Positions 31,000 to 38,959 of a DNA stretch of 49,487 nucleotides are shown one piece after another. A program made the translations under genes and the position numbers. The notes under the pieces are model-generated. The model was not told the DNA's origin. It did not search any database and saw only the letters and a program-made list of their open reading frames with translations. Position 1 is the stretch's first letter. Every line of letters begins with the position of its first letter. This stretch comes from Halopseudomonas sabulinigri (GTDB taxonomy: Bacteria; Pseudomonadota; Gammaproteobacteria; Pseudomonadales; Pseudomonadaceae): NCBI GenBank assembly GCA_011053055.1, contig DRHT01000020.1, positions 1 through 49,487 of the forward strand, in the 5' to 3' direction.

Positions 31000-31404
31000 T
31001 CATCGAGACGACAGCGTCTTCCAGTTACCAGGGGGGGCTTCGTGCGGTGCAAAGTCCAACTCGACTTCTACTCCATTCGGGTCGTAAAAGAAAACCTGCC
31101 AGGTTAGGGTGCCGGGGGTACGTATGATGCGAAAGGTTACTTGGTGCTTTTGGAGGGACCCCAAGGTCCTGATCAAATCATTGGCGGAAAAAGCCATGTG
31201 GTCTAGAACGCCACGGCGTGGAACAGGCATTTCTTTAACCTCGATAACATGCAGCACCGGCTCATCCTTTAAATATAGCCAAATTCCGGGGACCGGGAAA
31301 TCCGGTCGTTGCCCTACCCGGAGTTCAAGCAGGTCAGTATAAAAACGACGCGTTAACTCAAGCTGATCCGTTACGATCGTGAAATGATCCATGCTGGTGA
31401 TCAT
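31000..31404 (-). CDS. Single-domain VOC (glyoxalase/extradiol-like) protein
   Basis: A 134-residue vicinal-oxygen-chelate module. Metal-ligand candidates are the histidines in MDHFTIVT and LDHMAFSA and the glutamate in GVEVELDF, which fit the typical VOC pattern. VOC folds include glyoxalase I, epimerases and ring-cleaving dioxygenases; a single module of this size must dimerise to form the site. It follows the alpha/beta hydrolase by 45 bases and shares its transcript direction. The stop faces the SDR stop four bases away. A start at the second ATG (31392) is also possible. Specific reaction unknown. Confidence 0.85.
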   Translation of the reverse strand: MITSMDHFTIVTDQLELTRRFYTDLLELRVGQRPDFPVPGIWLYLKDEPVLHVIEVKEMPVPRRGVLDHMAFSANDLIRTLGSLQKHQVTFRIIRTPGTLTWQVFFYDPNGVEVELDFAPHEAPPGNWKTLSSR

Positions 31405-31449
31405 GCCAGAAGCTCTCTCTGTGGTCTGCAGGTGGGGGGAGTCGAAGCC

Positions 31450-32421
31450 CTAGACTTTGTCGCTGGATCTAGATCTGGAGTTTACTTTGGAGCTTAAAGA
31501 CAGGGGAAGCTGGCCTGTTTTAGTCCATTCGGCGATCCCTTCCCAGATATCAGACCGTGCGTTTGCAAAGTTGTGCAAGTGAGCATTACCGGCAACACAT
31601 AAGAGTGTCTTGTCACACGCATTGGAAAAAAATTCAGGTTCCTTCTCTGGTGCAGGACTGACATCAACTTCACCGTATGCCAGCAATACCGGACAGAAAA
31701 TGTTGGCGGCACTGGCGACAACCACGTTTGGAGTGAGTGCTGCGGTGGCCAGAGTGACGGGTGTCAGGCTCGAGTGCTGGTTATCGACAGTTATTACGGC
31801 TTCAGCAACATCCGGCAGGTGGAAAAGAGCGCGCATCTGCGATCGATCCGTGGGTATGTAGCCGCTGGGGGGGAGTGCCACCTTCATCGCTTCTACTTTG
31901 GCACCGGCCAGTTCCAGAGGCAGGTTGCTCCAGCCTGCGACGATAAGGCGATCAAAGCTCTTGTAATGAGCTTGCTGATAGGTGATCAGCATACCGCCCA
32001 TGGAGTGGCCCAAGCCGGCGACTGTCAGGCTTGTTGATTCTGCCAACGTGCCCCACTGGTTCGACATTAAGGCTTGAACACACTGTTGAGTGGCAAGGTG
32101 ATTGGCCTCTGCTATCACATTCAATGTCAGCTTGGATTCGGGCTCAGGCCTGCTGCTTTCACCCATGCCCAGATTGTCGAGCGCTAGAACCAGGTAGCCT
32201 CTATCGGTCATAAACTCGGCAAAGCTGTAACTCGGGTCAAGGTATGGCGGATGAAAGTAGCTGCGTGAGCAGCTGCCGCCATGCAGGCAAACAACAAGGG
32301 TCAGTGTCTCTGGCACGTGGTCGCCAAACTTGTCCGGCAGGAACAGAGAGCCGCATAGGTCAACTTTGGATATGAAGGGGGTAAGGTGAGTTACGTCCCA
32401 GGATAGATTGATCGTTCGCAT
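31450..32421 (-). CDS. Alpha/beta hydrolase
   Basis: A 323-residue alpha/beta hydrolase fold protein. The nucleophile elbow GHSMG puts the catalytic serine at S140; the oxyanion loop is HGGS near residue 48, an acidic residue follows in GEVDVSP, and the histidine is in AGNAHLHNF. There is no signal peptide, so it is cytoplasmic. It lies 59 bases downstream of the second DUF1329 gene and before a VOC gene. It might hydrolyse an ester or a C-C bond of the compound being degraded; the sequence does not decide this. The start follows AAGGTG. Confidence 0.88.
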   Translation of the reverse strand: MRTINLSWDVTHLTPFISKVDLCGSLFLPDKFGDHVPETLTLVVCLHGGSCSRSYFHPPYLDPSYSFAEFMTDRGYLVLALDNLGMGESSRPEPESKLTLNVIAEANHLATQQCVQALMSNQWGTLAESTSLTVAGLGHSMGGMLITYQQAHYKSFDRLIVAGWSNLPLELAGAKVEAMKVALPPSGYIPTDRSQMRALFHLPDVAEAVITVDNQHSSLTPVTLATAALTPNVVVASAANIFCPVLLAYGEVDVSPAPEKEPEFFSNACDKTLLCVAGNAHLHNFANARSDIWEGIAEWTKTGQLPLSLSSKVNSRSRSSDKV

Positions 32422-32480
32422 CCGTTACACCTTAGCAATTCCCCTTGGCCGCGAAGCTCAAGGGGATTGGTGAGTTGGTT

Positions 32481-33839
32481 TTATCGTTGAGATTCGCGCA
32501 TCACAATGGCTTCGGGGTTTAACTCACGTTCAGTGCGAGCTTCGGTGAGAACCTGATAGCCGGCGTCCATTCCGTCGTTGACGATGCCGTACATGCCTTT
32601 ATTAAAGTCGTACATGGCGTGCTTCACGACGTAGGGGATGTCGTGGTCATAGAACTGGACACCTCCAAGCATCATCGAACGATACAGCTGGCCATTCTGA
32701 TCCCAGGCATCGTACAGGCCGGCACCATAGGTATCTTCATCGAGATAGTAGGTGCGCTTGCTGTAAACGTGACGCATTCCTGGTTTCAAGGTTGCTTCAA
32801 CCTCCCATACACGGTGAAGCTCCCAGCGCTCGCATTCGGGGTTTACATGAGAGGTGCGGAACTGGTCCTCACAATCGAAGTAGAACTTGTAGGTGTTGTA
32901 TGGAATCAGCATCTCTTTGCGTCCAACAAGCTTGAAATCAAACCTATCCTGCACGCCTGAGAACATGAATAGTTCGTCGAACAGCTCCAAGCCGCCCATG
33001 CTCCCCACCGGAGTGTCGTAATTGAACTCGGGGGCGAGTTTGATGCGCCGCTGTCCAGGGGTATAGCTCCAGGCACGGCGCGGCTTGTCGGTCGGATCGA
33101 TAAAGTCCATCAGGCCAGTGAGCTCTCCCGCTTTGCGTGCGGGTTGCTTGGTCAGCGAGTAAACACGGTAAAAAAGATCTTCCGGCCGGCCTGGTACGTC
33201 TGTCTGGTAGTAAGGGCGCTCAACGAACGTAGCTTGGTTGGCAGACTGGGTTACTGACCCGTTTCTATCAACGACCCAGGTGTTGGACGAAGAGGTGGTG
33301 GTACCAAACTTGCCGTCGTTATAACGCACGAGCAGGTTCCAGATTACTTCATTGCCTGTCTGGGGGATCGGAAAGGGTAAGCCGCCACGACAATTTGGTT
33401 CAATCGCCAGCCCGTCCTTCAGGGTGTGGCAGGTAGTTGCGTTACGCACAGTTGCGTCCAGCACTTCCTGCGGGTAGGCAGCAGATCTGTGGCTGGGGTA
33501 AATGTCCATGTAGTAATCGGCGTTGCGCTTCAATACCTCTATCTGTCCCGCACTAAGCAGGTGCTCGTGCTCGCTTAGATTGGCCGCAGTAATTCGATAC
33601 ATGGGTTTGTCCGCAGCATAGGGGTCTTTCCAAAACCCTGTACCTGGCTCGAATCCCGGGGGGGCGGTTCGCAGACCTCCCTCATAGGCTGGAATGCTAC
33701 CATCGGCGTTCGCTGCCTGAATAGCGCCCAATGGTGTGAGGGTATCGCCGATAGCGCTGGCTTCATCCGGGCTCACTGCGGCCAGAGATGTGGCGGACAG
33801 GCCGCCAACTAGCAATCCAATAGCAATTTTCAGTTTCAT
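32481..33839 (-). CDS. DUF1329-family exported protein (copy 2)
   Basis: A 452-residue paralogue of the protein at 21407, with signal peptide LLVGGLSATSLAAVSP and all the same blocks: GGLRTAPPGFEPG, GGLPFPIPQTGNEVIWN, GGLELFDELFMFSGVQDRF and GGVQFYDHDIPY. CGGAGA lies before the ATG. Unlike copy 1, no intact DUF1302 gene precedes it; in that place is a short open frame with a similar A-rich leader. It heads a minus-strand operon with an alpha/beta hydrolase and a VOC protein. Periplasmic handling of a hydrophobic substrate is inferred, as for copy 1. Confidence 0.9.
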   Translation of the reverse strand: MKLKIAIGLLVGGLSATSLAAVSPDEASAIGDTLTPLGAIQAANADGSIPAYEGGLRTAPPGFEPGTGFWKDPYAADKPMYRITAANLSEHEHLLSAGQIEVLKRNADYYMDIYPSHRSAAYPQEVLDATVRNATTCHTLKDGLAIEPNCRGGLPFPIPQTGNEVIWNLLVRYNDGKFGTTTSSSNTWVVDRNGSVTQSANQATFVERPYYQTDVPGRPEDLFYRVYSLTKQPARKAGELTGLMDFIDPTDKPRRAWSYTPGQRRIKLAPEFNYDTPVGSMGGLELFDELFMFSGVQDRFDFKLVGRKEMLIPYNTYKFYFDCEDQFRTSHVNPECERWELHRVWEVEATLKPGMRHVYSKRTYYLDEDTYGAGLYDAWDQNGQLYRSMMLGGVQFYDHDIPYVVKHAMYDFNKGMYGIVNDGMDAGYQVLTEARTERELNPEAIVMRESQR

Positions 33840-33860
33840 GATCTTTCTCCGTTTTTGTTT

Positions 33861-34043
33861 TTATAAAGAGAGCGCGAAAAATCGCTGTCCGGCACTGCTG
33901 TCAGGCAACGAGTTCGAGGTTAGGTAGTAGAACAATGAAGGTGCGGGACGTGCATCCCGATTTCCCTGCGCAGGAACGCCTTCCGGTAGGCAGAGCTGAT
34001 CGGAACCGGATTCACCCTGGATGTAAACCAGAGATGCTTTCAT
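33861..34043 (-). pseudogene. Short open frame in the usual DUF1302 position; possible deletion remnant
   Basis: Directly before DUF1329 copy 2 is a 60-codon frame with a good AAGGAAAT ribosome site. Its leader closely resembles that of the intact DUF1302 gene: both run TGAAAA, then an A-rich stretch, AAAAGGAA and AAGATGAA. The junction in front of DUF1329 (ACAAAAACGGAGA versus ACACAAGAACGGAGA) is also similar. The peptide has no signal sequence or DUF1302 motif. I infer that most of a duplicated DUF1302 gene was deleted, leaving both ends. The low complexity of the leader means the match may be chance; a real small protein is the alternative. Confidence 0.4.
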
Positions 34044-34159
34044 CTTTATTTCCTTTTATTTTTATTTTTCAAAGGCTTTCATCGTGCTTCCAGCCCAGTC
34101 TGGATGGGCTGTACAGCCGAATCTGATTGCCTGCCTAAGACCCTAGCAGAGCATTGAAA

Positions 34160-34200
34160 ATAATTCCACATGTAGATTGAAATTCTACAATCGGAATTAT
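34160..34200. promoter_or_regulatory. Nested 41-bp palindrome, probable operator
   Basis: ATAATTCC (34160-34167) is matched by GGAATTAT (34193-34200), and inside it GTAGA (34172-34176) is matched by TCTAC (34184-34188), with equal four-base spacers on each side. The whole is centred on 34180. Such spacing suggests a dimer of dimers or a large repressor binding between two divergent operons. Which regulator binds is unknown; the TetR protein at 29442 is one candidate. Confidence 0.6.
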
Positions 34201-34261
34201 GCTGTCAGGATGCTTTAAGCGAGAGGAAGGGTTGTTTTGCTCTTTGCTCGCACCTCAGGGT

Positions 34262-34302
34262 GCTGGATATCCGTTTTACGCTCGGTAAAACGGATATCCA
34301 GC
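34262..34302. repeat. 18-bp perfect inverted repeat with a 5-base loop
   Basis: GCTGGATATCCGTTTTAC at 34262-34279 is repeated as its exact complement at 34285-34302 around GCTCG. The stem would be very stable as RNA or cruciform DNA. No U-run follows on either strand, so it is not a typical terminator. It may be an attenuator in the leader of the CrtI-like gene, a transcription insulator, or a relic of a mobile element. Confidence 0.65.
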
Positions 34303-34476
34303 GCCTCCGGTTCTTTCTTGTTACGTTCCCGATTGCCGTATACAGCGGACGGCGAATGTTCATGCGTGGTGATGCCAATGGGTATCGGACGCATTGTTTA
34401 TTGGGCGTAGCAAGGACTCTGTCGGCAGGTGTTTGGTAAAGGAAAACTTGAGTCAGCCCAGTAGGGAGATATTTTA

Positions 34477-36066
34477 GTGAATAACAAAAATACCGATTTC
34501 GACGTGATTGTCGTGGGTGGGGGAAGCAATGGCCTTTCAGCGGGTTGCTATCTCGGCCTTGAGGGCAAGCGTGTTCTTGTTCTAGAGGCGTTGGACAAGG
34601 TAGGTGGGATGGCGTCGTCCGGCTATCTCATCCCTGAGGCGCCGGAGCATCTGGTGCATCCTTGTGCGCTCGACATGATGTCGATGCGCGTGCACTCCCA
34701 TGTACCGGAGGAGCTAGGCTTGGCCGACCACGGCTTTGACTCTATCGAGTTGTCGCCGGGTTATGTCTATCTACACCCCGATGGAAGCTCGTTGATTTTT
34801 TGGCGAGATCGGCAAAAAACAGCAGATGAAATTCGTCGGTTTAGCCACAAGGATGCTGCTGCATTTCTTGAGTTCATGGATGTTATCGACATGTTCATGG
34901 ATATAGCCCTGCCTATGATGCGGGTAGATCCCGCGCGGTTCAACTTGACAAGTAAGCTTAAAGTTCTAGGCGTGGCGCTGAAGAACCGGCGCCTTAAGCC
35001 TGAACTCATGGCGCTGATGACAGGGTCCGCTCATCAGGCTGCCAAGGAACGTTTCGAGCACCCGGTGACCATTTCCGCGATGTGCGCGCTGACGGGACTG
35101 GCAGGTGATATTCGGGCTGATGGCGGCGGTATCTATTATGCGCTACTTGGGTTTCTGCACCGCTTTGGCGTGGGACGGGTCAGGGGAGGTATGCAGCAAT
35201 TGAGTAACGCAATGTGCTCACGTCTCGAGGAGCTGGGTGGCAAGGTGATTACGTCTGCCACGGTGACTGAAATCATCTCTTCGCAGGGCAAAATCGAAGG
35301 CGTTCGACTTGCTGATGGGCGCACTTTCACTGCGCCCGCGGTGATAGCAGGTTGTCACCCCAAGGTAGCGCTGGAAATGGTAACCCCGGGCGAAATGCCT
35401 GCCCACCTGCTCACACGGGTAGCCATGGCTCCTGCCAACGCGAAGGGCTCGGGCCCACTGAAAGTGGATGTCGCGCTTGACGGTTTGTTGTCGGTTCCAC
35501 GCTATGAGGCCATCCGCGGCGACGGAATTGATTTACGCAAGACGGTCCTGTTGATCGGTACGGAAGACGCAGTACTTGAAAGCTTCGCCGCCTGTGAGCG
35601 TCGCGAAGTCCCTAGGCACCCCTACATTACGCTTGCGGTCCCTAGTGCGGCGGATCCGACTCAAGCGCCCGCCGGCCAGGACATCGTATATGTCTATCCG
35701 CCAGTCATGCCTGTCAACCCCAGTGCAGGCTGGGATGCGCTAAGGGAGACTGTGGCGGACCAGGTGTTACGCCAATTGGCTGACTACGTGGATGGCATCG
35801 ATGGTCATGTCATTGGCCGCCGTATCGAGGCAGCACCGGACTTCACAGAACGGCTAAATACAGTGAATGGCTGTGTAGTCCATATCGACACCACCACCAT
35901 GCGTTCGAGCACTATGCGGCCTGCCTATGGGCTGGGTGGCGATACTCTCCCGGTTTCCGGGCTGTATCTGGGTAGCGCAGGCAGCCACCCGGGCGGCGGA
36001 GTCAATGGTATGGCCGGCAAGCTTGCAGCCAAGCGGGCGTCCACGTTTTTGTCGAAGAATTCCTAA
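34477..36066 (+). CDS. CrtI-like FAD-dependent oxidoreductase (phytoene desaturase superfamily)
   Basis: A 529-residue flavoprotein. The dinucleotide-binding loop GGGSNGLSAG is at residues 14-23, followed by VLVLEALDKVGGMASS, the second ADP-contact region typical of the phytoene dehydrogenase-related (COG1233) group. Near the C terminus, GLYLGSAGSHPGGGVNGMAG is the closing FAD motif. Members catalyse desaturation, isomerisation or saturation of isoprenoid and other hydrophobic substrates. The start is GTG at 34477 with GGGAG ten bases upstream. It leads a four-gene operon with P450, an unknown protein and a SnoaL-like protein. There are no other carotenoid genes here, so carotenoid synthesis is unlikely. 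Confidence 0.88.
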   Translation: MNNKNTDFDVIVVGGGSNGLSAGCYLGLEGKRVLVLEALDKVGGMASSGYLIPEAPEHLVHPCALDMMSMRVHSHVPEELGLADHGFDSIELSPGYVYLHPDGSSLIFWRDRQKTADEIRRFSHKDAAAFLEFMDVIDMFMDIALPMMRVDPARFNLTSKLKVLGVALKNRRLKPELMALMTGSAHQAAKERFEHPVTISAMCALTGLAGDIRADGGGIYYALLGFLHRFGVGRVRGGMQQLSNAMCSRLEELGGKVITSATVTEIISSQGKIEGVRLADGRTFTAPAVIAGCHPKVALEMVTPGEMPAHLLTRVAMAPANAKGSGPLKVDVALDGLLSVPRYEAIRGDGIDLRKTVLLIGTEDAVLESFAACERREVPRHPYITLAVPSAADPTQAPAGQDIVYVYPPVMPVNPSAGWDALRETVADQVLRQLADYVDGIDGHVIGRRIEAAPDFTERLNTVNGCVVHIDTTTMRSSTMRPAYGLGGDTLPVSGLYLGSAGSHPGGGVNGMAGKLAAKRASTFLSKNS

Positions 36067-36141
36067 GTCGGCTGTATCGCTTACCCGCGATTACAATCGT
36101 GACTATAACAAAAGACCTGAAGGTCACAGGGAGAACCACTA

Positions 36142-37419
36142 ATGTCAGCAGAAATGAACGAGCTTGATATCGAGCAGGCTTATCACGCGGTTTCAGATAC
36201 CTATCTTGGCTCAGCAGTCGATATCCACGGGCTGTGCAGGGATAAGCGGATTAACGACCCAGTTATGCGTGGCGACTTCGTAGATAGTTACCTGGGTGTG
36301 CCAACCAATGCTGGTGCCAAGGCGGCCAAATGCGTTGTCACGCTGTTCAAGCACAAAGACGTGATGGCGGTGCTGCGCGACGCAGAAACCTTCACCAGCG
36401 GTTTTATTGCCGAAGGGCTGGGCGCGTTCTTCGACGGTTTGATTGTGTTAGCCATGGACGGTGAACAGCATCGTCGTACACGGGCCCTGTTGCAGCCAGT
36501 GTTCATGCCGGAAACGGTCAACAAGTGGCGACCGGAAATCGACAGGGTGATTCGGGAAGAGTTTCTGCTGCCAATGCAGGCAGACAAGAAAGCCAACCTG
36601 ATGGATTTCGGGTTGTATTTCCCCATCCGTGAGATGTACGCGCTGATGGGCTTTCCAAGCGACGACCCAGATAAATTCAAACAATACGCTACTTGGGCTC
36701 TCGCGCTGGTGGCCGCCAACCAGATCGATCCGGAGAAAGCGCGTATCTATGGTGCCTTTGCCGGTAAAGCGGTTAAGAACCTGTATGACGCGATAATGGA
36801 AATTGTGGTGACAAAACGGGCTGCTGGCGCAAAGGGCGATGACTTGATCAGTCGAATGATCAACGCTGAATATGAAGGCCGTGCGCTGGATAACCATGAG
36901 GTAACTACCTTCGTGCGCTCTTTGTTACCCGCCGCTGGAGAAACAACCACACGCACCTTCAGTTCGATCATGACACTGTTGCTTGAGCGGCCAGAGCTGC
37001 TGGAACGAGTGAAAAGAGATCGGGGTTTGATTGGCAAGTTGATCGACGAAACTGTGCGTTATGAGCCTGTAGCAACTTTCAAGGTTCGTCAGGCTTCGAG
37101 AGACGTCGAGGTGGGTGGCGTTCTGGTTCCCAAGGGGGGCTTGGTTCAGTGCATGGTGATATCCGCCAACCGAGACGAAGATGTCTTCGACAACGCAGAT
37201 CAGTTTGATATTGATCGAAAGGTGAAGCCTTCCTTCGGCTTCGGCTGGGGGGCGCACATGTGCATCGGTCAGTTTGTTGCCAAGGTCGAAATCAATTGCG
37301 CGATCAACGCAATTCTGGATCTGTTTCCAAACATCCGATTGGACCCAAGTATGCCTGCGCCTGTCATCGCAGGGGCTCAACTGCGAGGTGCGAAATCCAT
37401 TCATGTGATTTGGGATTGA
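36142..37419 (+). CDS. Cytochrome P450
   Basis: A 425-residue soluble bacterial P450. The haem-ligand loop FGFGWGAHMCIG puts the thiolate at C374; the K-helix ExxR is ETVR in LIDETVRYEP; the I-helix oxygen motif is AAGETTT. It lacks a membrane anchor and a fused reductase, so it needs a ferredoxin and reductase. Candidates are encoded at 40352-41923 and at 45296 in this window. A CrtI-like gene precedes it by 75 bases, with small inverted repeats in the gap. It probably hydroxylates a hydrophobic substrate. The CYP family cannot be assigned by eye. Confidence 0.93.
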   Translation: MSAEMNELDIEQAYHAVSDTYLGSAVDIHGLCRDKRINDPVMRGDFVDSYLGVPTNAGAKAAKCVVTLFKHKDVMAVLRDAETFTSGFIAEGLGAFFDGLIVLAMDGEQHRRTRALLQPVFMPETVNKWRPEIDRVIREEFLLPMQADKKANLMDFGLYFPIREMYALMGFPSDDPDKFKQYATWALALVAANQIDPEKARIYGAFAGKAVKNLYDAIMEIVVTKRAAGAKGDDLISRMINAEYEGRALDNHEVTTFVRSLLPAAGETTTRTFSSIMTLLLERPELLERVKRDRGLIGKLIDETVRYEPVATFKVRQASRDVEVGGVLVPKGGLVQCMVISANRDEDVFDNADQFDIDRKVKPSFGFGWGAHMCIGQFVAKVEINCAINAILDLFPNIRLDPSMPAPVIAGAQLRGAKSIHVIWD

Positions 37420-37445
37420 TGCAACCTTAGCGGAGGAATACCAGT

Positions 37446-38477
37446 ATGAAATCTTACAAAAACATCCCCGAGCGTGGCGACTTTGTTTACCAGCAGCTAG
37501 TTGGCCCATGCAAAACCACTGGGCCGACGTTGAATGAAACGCGCTCATTCTTCGGCCTGTTGCTGAGCAAGAGCATGCCTTTTGGCTCTGTACGTGATGA
37601 TGAAGGGCACATCTACTCATTTGTTCGCTCGGTAATGGCCCCTACAGGTACGCCCAACCCGACGCGGTTTTTTTATCAGTCTACGCGGATTGACGGCCAG
37701 CATATTCGTATGGATACCGAGCGAATGGCAAAGCAGGCGTTGACGCCAATGCCAACGCAGACACTGGATGGGGATACGGTGCGCTGGACCAGCCTACCCG
37801 GAGAAGAGGGCAACCCCTGGTTACTGGAAGCCTCTGCTGAGCATATCAAGTGGGTGGAAGAGGGGCTGTATGAGCTGCAGGGGAAGCCGGTTGGCTGCGG
37901 TATGCAATGGTATTTGCCTGGTGTTGAGTGGGGCACGTTTTATGTCTCGCAACTGTGGAGCCTTTCCGGCGTGTGCGAAGGGCGGAAAGTGAAAGGCCTG
38001 ATGGCACTGGACCAAGTGTATATGGCAGAAGGTGGAGCCATACATTTCAAGAAAGACTTGGTGGTAAACAACAAAATGCACGTCATCTGGTGGTCTTTTG
38101 CCACGGTATACAAGGACGGTACATTCGACTCGGGATCTTTCATGGTCGGCCATGACAACCTTGGTTACGCCATCTTAAACAATGAAAAAGGCGAGGTGCG
38201 TACTACCACCGATATCGAGGGCTTGGCAGTGCATAAGGACGGTAGTTACTTCCTGGACAATGCGCGAATTGTTTTGGACGGCAGCGAAGAGTGGGAGTTT
38301 CTGCCGGACGAAAAGGGTGAAATGGCGGACTTTGTTGGCGGCTTTCCGATTACAGCCCAGCAGGAAGGTCGCTGGCGCAGAGTAGGGGACACACGCGAAC
38401 CAGACCACTGGCTGGCGTGGGGAGAGTCCGATCGCCGCAATGGCTCAGCGCGTAACGTACGTGGTGCGGATCTATGA
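37446..38477 (+). CDS. Conserved hypothetical protein, possibly an AttH/CrtC-like beta-barrel
   Basis: A 343-residue cytosolic protein that I cannot place with certainty. It is rich in Trp, Tyr and Gly and has blocks such as GMQWYLPGVEWGTFYVSQ, GLMALDQVYMAEGGAIH and VIWWSFATVYKDGTFDSGSF, which suggest a large beta-sandwich or lipocalin-like barrel like AttH or the CrtC hydratase. That is a fold impression, not a homology result. It has no signal peptide and no obvious metal site. It starts after GGAGGAATACC and lies 26 bases downstream of the P450. It may bind or transform the P450 product. Confidence 0.75.
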   Translation: MKSYKNIPERGDFVYQQLVGPCKTTGPTLNETRSFFGLLLSKSMPFGSVRDDEGHIYSFVRSVMAPTGTPNPTRFFYQSTRIDGQHIRMDTERMAKQALTPMPTQTLDGDTVRWTSLPGEEGNPWLLEASAEHIKWVEEGLYELQGKPVGCGMQWYLPGVEWGTFYVSQLWSLSGVCEGRKVKGLMALDQVYMAEGGAIHFKKDLVVNNKMHVIWWSFATVYKDGTFDSGSFMVGHDNLGYAILNNEKGEVRTTTDIEGLAVHKDGSYFLDNARIVLDGSEEWEFLPDEKGEMADFVGGFPITAQQEGRWRRVGDTREPDHWLAWGESDRRNGSARNVRGADL

Positions 38478-38523
38478 CAGTCTCAATCGCCCGACTGTTC
38501 GAGGGCATAAACAGGAGCGGAAT

Positions 38524-38880
38524 GTGATGCCAGGCTTAAACCAAAAAGACATAGACGCCTTTTTACACGGCCAAATCGCCTGTTGGAATTCAGGTAACCG
38601 TGAAGGCTTCTTCGAGCATTATCGGCAGGTTGCCCCAAAGGGCTTGAGCATTGAGTACGTTGGGCGCCCGGCGGCGGATGGCTGGCCTGTACTTGAAGCT
38701 ATGTGGGACCAGCAAAATAGCCGCTTTTCGGTGGAGGTAGAGGTGAGTATTCTCGGCCCGAATGAAGCCGCCTGTCACCATCGCAATGTGATGCGGGACG
38801 GCAGTGGCTCAATTGAGACGATTGAGCTGTACCGGTTCGAGGCAGATACAATGAGCGTGCGTTATTTTATTAAACAATAG
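38524..38880 (+). CDS. SnoaL-like / NTF2-fold small protein
   Basis: A 118-residue protein (117 from the ATG at 38527; GTG at 38524 is nearer to the AGGAG site). Its size and order, an N-terminal helix pair (KDIDAFLHGQIACWNSGNREGFFEHYR), then strands ending IETIELYRFEADTMSVRYFI, fit the NTF2-like SnoaL group. The fold hosts isomerases, cyclases, dehydratases and hydrolases acting on polyketides, steroids and terpenoid epoxides. It ends the CrtI-P450 operon, 46 bases after the hypothetical protein, and is followed by a strong terminator. Activity unknown. Confidence 0.8.
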   Translation: MMPGLNQKDIDAFLHGQIACWNSGNREGFFEHYRQVAPKGLSIEYVGRPAADGWPVLEAMWDQQNSRFSVEVEVSILGPNEAACHHRNVMRDGSGSIETIELYRFEADTMSVRYFIKQ

Positions 38881-38896
38881 TGTTTGCTCTACTGAG

Positions 38897-38934
38897 CCAC
38901 AAAAAACCGCTGCCCTGGCAGCGGTTTTTTGTGG
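38897..38934. terminator. Bidirectional intrinsic terminator
   Basis: An 18-bp perfect stem between the convergent SnoaL-like and Bcr/CflA genes: CCAC, six A, then CCGCTGCC pairs with GGCAGCGG, six T, GTGG. The G+C core is followed by a T-run on both strands, so it serves both transcripts. Confidence 0.92.
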
Positions 38935-38959
38935 GCCATACTCACGCTAGGGCGAGGCT

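Larger units (their letters stand above)
34044..34476. promoter_or_regulatory. Divergent control region before DUF1329 copy 2 and the CrtI-like gene
   Basis: No protein gene is evident in these 433 bases. They contain a 41-bp nested palindrome (34160-34200), an 18-bp perfect hairpin (34262-34302), and at the right end the ribosome site GGGAG (34462-34466) for the GTG-started CrtI-like gene. The two structures are described separately. Confidence 0.6.

Noticed and set aside
34477-36066. Carotenoid biosynthesis gene (CrtI)
   Set aside because: Only superfamily similarity; no crtB, crtE or other carotenoid genes are nearby and the operon partners are catabolic in type.
36925-37620. 231-codon open frame on the minus strand
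   Set aside because: Spans the end of the P450 gene and the start of the next gene antisense; the P450 haem motif settles the real strand.
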